From Rhodobacteraceae bacterium XHP0102 (lineage in GTDB: Bacteria > Pseudomonadota > Alphaproteobacteria > Rhodobacterales > Rhodobacteraceae): 64,000 nt of DNA. The stretch covers positions 372,001 to 436,000 of the forward strand of contig JAOWLD010000003.1 of the NCBI GenBank assembly GCA_025751475.1, read 5' to 3'. Shown here piece after piece: positions 57,507 through 64,000 of the stretch. The notes under the pieces are model-generated. The model saw only the letters and a list, made by a program, of their open reading frames with translations. It had not been told where the DNA came from and did not search any database. The position numbers and the translations under genes are program-made. Numbering within the stretch: position 1 is the first letter of the stretch; every line of letters begins with the position of its first letter.

Positions 57507-59066
57507 CTACTGATTAATATTCTGACTGTAAGATGTAGTCTCTAGCCATTTATAGAACTTAGCCTTTCTGGATTTATACTGATCAGTAGCTGCTACTTTG
57601 GTGGGTATGTTGATAGTGGCATTTCTCAATTCACTATATCTATTTATGTTGCCCTGTATCCTTGTCCTGATGGCTCTGATGTTGCTTTTGCTGTCTTGTT
57701 CAATTCCCTTACCAGCTACCTGCACTGAGGCTATGTGAAGAGCTTCTTTTAATTGGTGTTCTTTGTCTCTTTGGATGGTGAAGCTGTCATGGATGCAGAG
57801 AACTGGGATTTGTTGTTCCGTGAAGTGATTGATGACGAGAGCAGCGATAGTGCTGTCTGTGTTCATAAGTTCTAATGCCTTGCCCGTATTAAGCTGATCT
57901 TTGAGTTCAGGGTATTTGTCCGTAAAGGCATCTAGGAACAGTCTGAGTTGGTCGTCTTTGAGGCTCTTTTCTATTGTGCCTGTCTTTTGATCGTTCCTGA
58001 ACGCTTGGAAGGCCTTGTCAGGGCTTGTTGCATTGATAGCCATAAGAATGAGGCTCTTGACCAGAGAACGCTGTCTATCAGGCTCTGCGATGATCTCAGG
58101 CAGTATGAGGCGGTCGAGATGGTAGGGATCACGTTCGGGTGTCTCTAAGAGTAGGTTTGGATGGAGCGCCTTGTAGTCCACTTCGACAGTTGGTTGGTCG
58201 TTGATGTAGATGTCTTTGCGAAGCTCTTTGGGTATTTGGAGCCACCATCCCCCGTAGAAGCGACCACCCTTTGTCCAGTTGTCTTCTTCAGTCCCGTTAA
58301 ACACCCTATGCACTAGCTTATTGTCTGGGCCTATGGAGATCCGCTGTGTCTGACCTGATCTTTTGCCTTTGGTGATCTCTCTCTCCACATAAGGCTCATT
58401 AAGAGATGGGATGTCGATGAAGCTGTGCTTTAGGAGTTCATTGTAGGTCTTGAGCTTCTGCCGTGTGTTCTCTGTGAACTCAGTATCTGTGTAGTCGATC
58501 TTTTCCAGAGACTTACTGGTTTCACCTTCAGGAACATAGTAACGCTGTAAGACGACAAGCTCTTTATCAACACCATAATCAATGTCGTAGGGAGCGACTG
58601 TGAGCTTCTGGAACTCAGCCCTGAGCTTTCGGGTGTGTCGTATCCTTGTGGTGTAGCTGTCACTGTGGCTCGTTGTAGATCTGTAGAAGCCTAGCTCTTC
58701 AATATACTCAGCCTCATGAAGCAGCCGTTCCACGTCAATTATCTTGGGTGAGATATGAACTTGGTTGTAACGACCACCAACTTTGTAGCTCTTCTCATTC
58801 TTTGAGAACCCAATGGATAAATCTGGATCATTCAGCCAATTCACGTATAGATCCAGAAGCAGGACACGCAGCATTTGATTGGCTGTCTTCTTTGGCTTGC
58901 GGTTCCCTGCTTTGTCGAGGTTGTTGATGCCACAAGTGACGTAGAGTTCGTCTGTTAGCTGCTTAATTTCTGGGTGGTCAGACCATTTGTGGACATCAAG
59001 CACCACTGAGTGCCAACGATCCATCTTTGCCAAGTTGTCAGAGCCACTCAAAGCTTCAGCCTCCAT
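57507..59066 (-). CDS. Polymerase-like protein with family-A palm motifs
   Basis: A 519-residue protein that I cannot name but that carries, in order, the signatures of family-A DNA polymerases and T7-type RNA polymerases. A conserved GGRFYGGWWLQIP precedes motif A, TVEVDYKALHP (candidate metal Asp297). A motif-B-like helix RQRSLVKSLILMAINA (R331, K337) follows, then motif C, VLCIHDSFTIQ (His426, Asp427). No exonuclease domain is evident; the N-terminal about 260 residues are unique. ATG 59066 is chosen; a TTG at 59081 is possible. It is probably cotranscribed with the topoisomerase-like gene downstream. Polymerase function is inferred from motifs only. Confidence 0.6.
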   Translation of the reverse strand: MEAEALSGSDNLAKMDRWHSVVLDVHKWSDHPEIKQLTDELYVTCGINNLDKAGNRKPKKTANQMLRVLLLDLYVNWLNDPDLSIGFSKNEKSYKVGGRYNQVHISPKIIDVERLLHEAEYIEELGFYRSTTSHSDSYTTRIRHTRKLRAEFQKLTVAPYDIDYGVDKELVVLQRYYVPEGETSKSLEKIDYTDTEFTENTRQKLKTYNELLKHSFIDIPSLNEPYVEREITKGKRSGQTQRISIGPDNKLVHRVFNGTEEDNWTKGGRFYGGWWLQIPKELRKDIYINDQPTVEVDYKALHPNLLLETPERDPYHLDRLILPEIIAEPDRQRSLVKSLILMAINATSPDKAFQAFRNDQKTGTIEKSLKDDQLRLFLDAFTDKYPELKDQLNTGKALELMNTDSTIAALVINHFTEQQIPVLCIHDSFTIQRDKEHQLKEALHIASVQVAGKGIEQDSKSNIRAIRTRIQGNINRYSELRNATINIPTKVAATDQYKSRKAKFYKWLETTSYSQNINQ

Positions 59067-59532
59067 ATGGACTTGTCCCAAAGTTCAACAGGTCATGTTT
59101 CGTGGGTCAAGGACAATGGCGCTATTGCGTGGGTCAAAGCGTGATTTCGGTATGTCTGGCGCAGGATTAGGCGGCGTTTATCTGAGCGAATGGAAGTGTC
59201 CTCAGAGACTATCCATGTGCGTATCAGAGGGTGGGTAGTCAGCCTCCTGCCTCTCTGCTCATTTCCATCTCAGGGAGTGCCTTATTTCCACTGTAGGGGG
59301 CGGAACGCATTTCTATCGCCGATGGCTGGGTGAGCTTTTCCCACGTCAGGACATGTCGGGGGAGGCGTTATGATGTTTAAATGTGGTCAATCGTTCCTTT
59401 GAAGGCCTTAGAAACATATACGTAGACGCATAAGTTACTGTCGTATTGTTACCAAAATACAGTCACATATATCTTGCTATGTTACTAGAATCGCTCTAGT
59501 CTAGTTTCATAAGTTACTAATGAGGTGTGAAC
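59067..59532. promoter_or_regulatory. Divergent control region with two direct-repeat pairs
   Basis: This gap separates the leftward polymerase-like gene from the rightward recombinase. CGTGGGTCAA occurs twice, at 59101-59110 and 59128-59137, just upstream of the polymerase-like start. CATAAGTTACT occurs twice, at 59429-59439 and 59508-59518, the second ending 14 bp before the recombinase ATG. The stretch 59400-59530 is AT-rich. The repeats could be regulator or recombinase sites, or iterons. No gene is visible. Confidence 0.5.
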
Positions 59533-60084
59533 ATGGCACGTTTAGCATACAGAAGAGTAAGTTCGGTCGATCAATCTCTTGAGCGTCAGGAGTTTGGAGA
59601 CGACATAGATAAGGTCTTTGAGGAGAAACTATCTGGTAAGTCAGCCTCTGATCGTCCTGCGCTCCAAGCTATGATTGAATATGCTAGGGAAGGAGACTTG
59701 GTTGTCGTTCACTCTATCGACCGTCTCGCACGTGACCTTCGAGACCTTCAGGACATCATCAGCACTCTGAATGACAAGGGTGTAGCTATTACCTTCAGAA
59801 CTGAGGGGCTGACCTTTGACCCTGATAAAGATGATGCTTTCGCTACGCTACAGCTTCAGATGATGGGTGCCTTCGCTGAGTTTGAGCGGAATATCATCAA
59901 AAAGCGTCAAGCTGAGGGCATAGCTAAGGCCAAAGCTAAGGGGGTCTATGTCAACCATGGTCGTAAGATCTCAATCGACAGAGATAAGGTGCATAAGCTC
60001 AGGGCTGAGGGCTTATCGACCTACAAGATTGCTGAGAAGATGAATATCAGCCGCATGAGTGTTCATAGGATCTTGAACGGTTAG
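59533..60084 (+). CDS. Serine recombinase, resolvase/invertase type
   Basis: A small site-specific recombinase of 183 residues, the normal size for resolvases and DNA invertases. The catalytic serine is in LAYRRVSSVDQSLERQ (Ser10), with the partner arginines in VVVHSIDRLARDLRDL. The long E-helix is FAEFERNIIKKRQAEGIAKAKAKG, and a C-terminal helix-turn-helix (LSTYKIAEKMNISRMSVHRIL) binds the crossover site. ATG 59533 follows GAGGTGTG. In this context it may resolve multimers of, or invert DNA in, the mobile element. Confidence 0.92.
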   Translation: MARLAYRRVSSVDQSLERQEFGDDIDKVFEEKLSGKSASDRPALQAMIEYAREGDLVVVHSIDRLARDLRDLQDIISTLNDKGVAITFRTEGLTFDPDKDDAFATLQLQMMGAFAEFERNIIKKRQAEGIAKAKAKGVYVNHGRKISIDRDKVHKLRAEGLSTYKIAEKMNISRMSVHRILNG

Positions 60085-60126
60085 AACTTCTCGTTGACGG
60101 GAACTTACGGATTGGGACCCTCTAGA

Positions 60127-60428
60127 TTATACGAGGGTAAATCGGCGGGGTTGGGTTGCCACCTCAGAATTCAAGACAAAAAATACTGTGATGCCAATGT
60201 TGATCGATCGCTTACGTAATTCAGGGATTTGTTGCCACCATCCGTTCATATAACGTTTGTCTGAAACCCTAGCCATAGACACGGTGCTGACAGAGCAAGA
60301 ACACGCCTGCCCAAACGCTGGCACACATTGAATTCAACCAATTTGAAGAACTTCGACGAATTCATACTAGACACGAATGTGTGATGCTGTGCCACGCTCT
60401 TGTGCAGGGCGTCATAACTTCTGAGCAT
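60127..60428 (-). pseudogene. Decayed second copy of the polymerase-like gene
   Basis: Two minus-strand frames here resemble successive parts of the polymerase-like protein at 57507-59066. LRSYDALHKSV (from about 60425) parallels LKTYNELLKHSF, and NGWWQQIPELRKRSINI (from about 60246) parallels GGWWLQIPKELRKDIYIN. They are in the right order and about 58 codons apart, against 65 in the intact gene. Frameshifts and stops break the rest, and motifs B and C are gone. The similarity is short, so this is a moderate-confidence call. Confidence 0.5.
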
Positions 60429-60500
60429 GGCTGGATTTTTTTTCTACCGTTGACCTGCCACAGCTTACCCAAAATGGAGCCTTCAGCATGTCTATAATGG

Positions 60501-60541
60501 AAATTGTGAAAGCCCCCACACTATCGCAGGAGCTTTCAATT
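60501..60541 (-). terminator. Hairpin downstream of the fourth RTX gene
   Basis: Near-perfect inverted repeat (AAATTGTGAAAGC and GCTTTCAATTT, flanking an 18-base loop) lies about 45 bp beyond the stop of the leftward RTX gene. The A/T-rich flanks could act as a terminator from either side. The rest of 60429-60583 shows no gene. Confidence 0.6.
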
Positions 60542-60583
60542 TAAAGTCATTTAAGCCGTGTTATATTCAGCTTTCACGGAACA

Positions 60584-62563
60584 TTACGCTACGAGCGTGA
60601 AGTCAGCGGCCACGATCGCATCAATCCCACCAGAACCTAAAGTAGCGAAAATGATGTCGTCGCTATTTGTGTCAGTGAATCCAGTGCTACCGTCATCCGT
60701 GTAGGTGGTATCACCGCTAGCGTCAAAGATAACATTTCCGGTGTTGCTATCGTAGATTAGCGTTCCCTTAATACCGGTTGCTGTAACTGTTGCGGCACCA
60801 ACATCATCCGTTTCGATAATTTGTAGAAATGCACCAGCATCGACGCCGAGGGTGTCGCCTGCACTGAAAGTGTTTTCTTGCGTCAACGCATTCAAGTCCG
60901 CAACTGAAAGCTCGATGTCATCTTCTGCTGTGGTGAAATCAGTAATGCTATCCGTATCGTTATCGTCGATATTCAAATTAACGAAGGTATCATTACCTGC
61001 TCCACCGGTAAGCGTATCCTGCCCATCACCACCAATAAGCCTGTCAACGCCGCCTTTTCCGTTGATAGTGTCATCGCCCTCATAACCGTCAAGTGTATTC
61101 GACTCCGCGCCGCCTGAAAGGGTGTCTATCCCGGGAGTTCCGACGAGGTTTTCAATATCAACGAAATCGTGCGTGCCAACGTCCGTATCTCCAGCCTGAA
61201 CATCCGACGTTGCGGTTCCCTGATTGCTGAGGTCCACGGTTATGCCAGTATCACTATCAAGACCACCTACCCCAGAATAATCAACAGTATCTGATCCAGC
61301 ACCACCATTTATAATGTAGTCACCTTCTTCATCACGAAGAACCAATGTATCGTTACCGTCGCCTAAGCTGATGTCTCGAACGCCTTCATTTGCACGCTCT
61401 TCGACTGTAATAACGTCGTTGCCTGATGATCCAATCATGGTGAACGCTGTGCTAACAGAGCCGTATTCCAAAAACAGTTCGACGCCACCAGAATTCTCTG
61501 AGAAGTCAAACGTTGTGACATTGTTAAGGTACGGCGAAGAACCCCAGTCTGCAGACTGTTCAATAATAACAAAGATAGATCCTTGACCAGTAATGTTAAA
61601 GGTTGAAAACGTTGTAATGTTCTCATAGCTGTTGCCGTTATACAGCTTAAACGCTGATGGACGCTCAACATCAAACGATAAAGGCATCACATTCAAAGTA
61701 AATGTTTCAGCCAGTTCGTGTACGCCACCTAAAATCAGTCCACCTTCGACGACATAGTCATTGTTGGAAAACCAAGAGTGCAGTGTTACGTTTATTTCAT
61801 CGCCCTCGGAAATCGCACCTTCGGCCCAACTAATGTCATGTGGCTCGTCACCCCTTAGAGGCCCATAGAGATGGATTTGTGGATTATTTTGCACCTCATT
61901 TAGATCTATTCCACGGTCGGCCGTTTTATATTGTAGATGAATTTCTTCAAGAGCGTCGTCAAATCCTGCCATCGAAAAATCTTTCCCGCCACGCGATGAG
62001 ACTTCATCAACGGACAATACGAACTTTTCAATATTGGAGGCTATCACAGATCCGTTGCGAAACGTGAACACTTCTAGCGTATCAAAGCCGTCACCTCCGT
62101 CAATGGTATCCCCAGTTACTGCACCTGCGATTGGGGCGATAAAATAGTCATCATTCTCCGTGCCAACGACATTTTCGCTAAGCCTTGTCAAAACAACTGC
62201 ACCGCCATATTGGCCAGCCAATGCTGTGTCGACAATGGACTGCACTTCTTGAGCTGTTAATCCCTCATCCTGAGCCGCCAATGCTGTGTCGACAATGGAC
62301 TGCACTTCTTGAGCTGTTAATCCCTCATCCTGAGCCGCCAATGCCGCATTGACTATGGTTTGAACTTCCTCAGCCGTCACCCCCGCACTATCGTCACTAC
62401 CACATGCTGCAAGTGATACTGCAAGAGTTGGCAAAGCGGAGCGCTTCGCAGCTTTATTCAGGCTTGCTTCCCAAGCACGAACGCGGGTTGTAACTGCATC
62501 TGGATCAATGTCCTTAGCTGCACTTGCAGTTGTCGCCTCATTCGCATTTATAGTCATGGTCAA
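60584..62563 (-). CDS. RTX-type secreted protein with N-terminal 20-residue repeats
   Basis: A 659-residue acidic protein. Residues about 40-54 (KRSALPTLAVSLAAC) include a lipobox-like LAAC. Three 20-residue helical repeats follow (GLTAQEVQSIVDTALAAQDE type, about 61-120). The middle (about 120-400) is beta-rich with scattered Asn/Asp, reminiscent of S-layer-like proteins. An RTX block (GGDGQDTLTGGAGNDTFVN, about 500-530) and the tail ending AIVAADFTLVA are typical of type I secretion substrates. GGAGA precedes the start. Codon use matches the AT-rich island, not the other three RTX genes. Function is unknown; a surface protein is likely. Confidence 0.75.
   Translation of the reverse strand: MTMTINANEATTASAAKDIDPDAVTTRVRAWEASLNKAAKRSALPTLAVSLAACGSDDSAGVTAEEVQTIVNAALAAQDEGLTAQEVQSIVDTALAAQDEGLTAQEVQSIVDTALAGQYGGAVVLTRLSENVVGTENDDYFIAPIAGAVTGDTIDGGDGFDTLEVFTFRNGSVIASNIEKFVLSVDEVSSRGGKDFSMAGFDDALEEIHLQYKTADRGIDLNEVQNNPQIHLYGPLRGDEPHDISWAEGAISEGDEINVTLHSWFSNNDYVVEGGLILGGVHELAETFTLNVMPLSFDVERPSAFKLYNGNSYENITTFSTFNITGQGSIFVIIEQSADWGSSPYLNNVTTFDFSENSGGVELFLEYGSVSTAFTMIGSSGNDVITVEERANEGVRDISLGDGNDTLVLRDEEGDYIINGGAGSDTVDYSGVGGLDSDTGITVDLSNQGTATSDVQAGDTDVGTHDFVDIENLVGTPGIDTLSGGAESNTLDGYEGDDTINGKGGVDRLIGGDGQDTLTGGAGNDTFVNLNIDDNDTDSITDFTTAEDDIELSVADLNALTQENTFSAGDTLGVDAGAFLQIIETDDVGAATVTATGIKGTLIYDSNTGNVIFDASGDTTYTDDGSTGFTDTNSDDIIFATLGSGGIDAIVAADFTLVA
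62221..62340 (-). repeat. Perfect 60-bp tandem duplication in the RTX gene
   Basis: Bases 62221-62280 and 62281-62340 are identical. Each unit encodes one 20-residue repeat, and a third, diverged unit follows to about 62400. Perfect identity of adjacent 60-bp units suggests a very recent slippage event. Confidence 0.95.
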
Positions 62564-62754
62564 TCTCCATTATAAATTACAAATAGTTGATCGCCGTCAG
62601 CGGGAATGAAACATATCGTGACCAGTGCCGCAACCCTTGATCCCATGAAAACGCGGTTTCTGAGCAATCTCACAATCGAAACCGACCGACCTTGGTTTAC
62701 GACTATTTGTCCAAGACAGAGAAGAGATTCGGATCAGTCATCAGATAGGCAAGC

Positions 62755-62796
62755 GGTGACGTGGCCGAGTGGTCAAAGGCGCTCCTTTCCGGAGGC
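62755..62796 (+). tRNA. tRNA-Ser-like 5' fragment
   Basis: GGTGACGTGGCCGAGTGG, then TCAAAGGCGCTCC, matches the acceptor strand, D arm and start of the anticodon arm of alphaproteobacterial serine tRNAs. The following bases do not fold into a normal anticodon stem, and no matching 3' acceptor strand follows, so I regard it as a remnant and not a working tRNA. Confidence 0.45.
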
Positions 62797-62879
62797 TCCA
62801 GCGAGAGATGGTCAACGTGTGTGGTAAGCGTGTGTGGTTGCCACGCCTTAAACCCAATAAAATATGGCAAAAAAGAAGA

Positions 62880-62898
62880 TGGCGGAGACGATGGGATT
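62880..62898 (-). other. tRNA-Ser 3'-end-like sequence, possible attachment-site core
   Basis: On the minus strand this reads AATCCCATCGTCTCCGCCA, as far as I recall one base from the usual 3' end of serine tRNAs (T arm through CCA). The rest of a tRNA is not present upstream on that strand. Displaced tRNA 3' ends of this kind are typical attachment cores left by integrases, and a tyrosine integrase gene lies 233 bp away. The remainder of 62564-63130 holds nothing else I can support. Confidence 0.45.
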
Positions 62899-63130
62899 TT
62901 CCGCCTAGGGAACCCCCGGAAATCTGACGCTAGAAACGGCCCCGCCTCGGTTTCGACCTTTGTATCCAAGATAAGAAAAAGGTTGGATGCGAGGCCCTCC
63001 AGAACCCAAATTAGCACCCACAATGGAACCCAAAACGGAACCCAATTTTAATTCCAGCAGTTAATAACTTTCCATATTTAAAAGGCTTTTTGGGAAAATA
63101 ATGGATAATCCCACCTGCTCCAAAAGTAGG

Positions 63131-64000
63131 CTATTCGTAAAAGTAACCCCAATCGGTCTCGGCTAGTGCTGCGGTTATGCTCATGAGGTGCTGCTCAGGA
63201 GGATCCGTCTTCAGGTAATGTAAACGGTGTATTGCGTTCGACTGAGGACTTCTGTGACCCACCAAGTAGTGTGCGTCTGCTTCTGATGTACCTGCTTTGT
63301 GGAGCCTCGTTATCAATGTGGAGCGGGTGGAATAGGGAACGAGTTTGGGGTCATCCGAAACAAACTTTCGTACAATCTTTCCTAATTGATTGGAGATATT
63401 GGTATGACCCTTGGCTGCGCCATATTTCGGGAACAGGTCTGCTTCAGGATCATTAGGTATGTCATACTCTTGGATGGCTTGTAGCAACGGTGTGGCTATC
63501 GGAACGGCTCTCTCCAACCCGTCTTTAGCCATCAAGCGGTTACGATTTGATTTGAATATAATGTGCGGAATGTTTGTTGTGTTACCCAGCCGCAGATCCT
63601 TTACCAAGAGACCTGCTGCCTCTGCATTGCGGCATCCAGTGTATACCATGATCAAGGCAATGAGTTTGAGTTCGGCGTTAGGGTGTGCCTTCAGCTTTTC
63701 AATGTAGGTATTCCATTCATCGGGCTTAAAGGCTCTCCGTTTAAGGCTGTCACGCTGTTCCAGTTTCTTGTTTGATAGCCCTGTGAATGGATTTGGAACA
63801 GTTTGCGAAGGGTTTTCTTGGTTCCAGCAGTTAATGATTGCTGAAAGTTGGTTGTTGTAACGGTTTGCGGTGGACTTGGATGGTAGAGTTCCTAACCAGC
63901 TTCTGACTTTACTGCGCTCTGTTTGATCAAGTGCTAGGTCTAATCCACTCGGGTGAATGAAGTTAGCAAACCGAACTACCATATTTTGAGTCTTCTTTTC
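63131..64000 (-). CDS. Tyrosine recombinase/integrase, probably continuing past the window edge
   Basis: The visible 283 residues from ATG 63982 cover an N-terminal SAM-like core-binding domain (VRSWLGTLPSKSTANRYNNQL) and the catalytic domain. Box I is VYTGCRNAEAAGL with the catalytic Arg; the beta-hairpin Lys lies in IIFKSNRNRLMAKDG. Box II is YSTRSTLITRL, with Tyr in place of the usual His of HxxR. HYLVGHRSP and the nucleophile region AIHRLHYLK follow. Upstream of the ATG the frame stays open to the edge of the window, so the real start is probably outside. Its codon use fits the island. Confidence 0.85.
   Translation of the reverse strand, partial: EKKTQNMVVRFANFIHPSGLDLALDQTERSKVRSWLGTLPSKSTANRYNNQLSAIINCWNQENPSQTVPNPFTGLSNKKLEQRDSLKRRAFKPDEWNTYIEKLKAHPNAELKLIALIMVYTGCRNAEAAGLLVKDLRLGNTTNIPHIIFKSNRNRLMAKDGLERAVPIATPLLQAIQEYDIPNDPEADLFPKYGAAKGHTNISNQLGKIVRKFVSDDPKLVPYSTRSTLITRLHKAGTSEADAHYLVGHRSPQSNAIHRLHYLKTDPPEQHLMSITAALAETDWGYFYE

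Noticed and set aside
62755-62850. Complete functional tRNA-Ser
   Set aside because: The anticodon stem does not pair, no T arm follows and the 3' acceptor strand is missing, so only a fragment is supported.

Overview
The window looks like a chromosomal segment of a Rhodobacteraceae (Roseobacter-group) alphaproteobacterium. This rests on gene content and order (prfA-prmC, a DUF4167 gene, the lptF-lptG-surA-pdxA-rsmA operon, pepA-holC, an ABC-F/ndk pair), a GC-rich and codon-biased core, and Hint-domain RTX proteins of the kind common in that family. No database search was possible, so all names come from motifs and neighbourhood.

Layout. 1-15.3 kb is core housekeeping: translation termination and release-factor methylation, rRNA dimethylation, pyridoxal phosphate synthesis, outer-membrane protein folding and LPS export, a leucyl aminopeptidase, the DNA polymerase III chi subunit, a haem-globin chemoreceptor, a membrane-anchored aspartic protease, MarC, an ABC-F protein, Ndk and a TfoX-C-like protein. 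15.6-38.6 kb is a surface and secretion locus: three very large glycine/aspartate-repeat (RTX) proteins, two of them ending in Hint domains and one starting with a BapA-prefix-like region, followed by a three-gene type I secretion system (lipoprotein TolC-like channel, LapB-like ABC exporter, HlyD-like adaptor). The likely job is export of calcium-binding adhesins or matrix proteins. 39-45 kb is a complete urea ABC importer (urtABCDE) without urease genes nearby. 45.2-50.8 kb is a dipeptide/oligopeptide ABC importer, followed by a small membrane protein and a sodium:solute symporter.

At about 52.8 kb base composition shifts abruptly to AT-rich with different codon use, and this continues to the end of the window. 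This accessory region holds a wHTH-HNH-HIT fusion, an azoreductase, a frameshifted secreted-protein pseudogene, a one-chain topoisomerase VI-like enzyme (B-type GHKL ATPase fused to an A-type 5Y-CAP/Toprim part, as in topoisomerase VIII), a protein with family-A polymerase-like motifs A, B and C, a serine recombinase, a decayed second copy of the polymerase-like gene, a fourth RTX protein, tRNA-Ser-like fragments and a tyrosine integrase running off the right edge. The polymerase-like gene and the topoisomerase gene lie head to tail on one strand, 61 bp apart. I read them as the replication or maintenance module of an integrated plasmid- or phage-like element, and this is the most novel part of the window.
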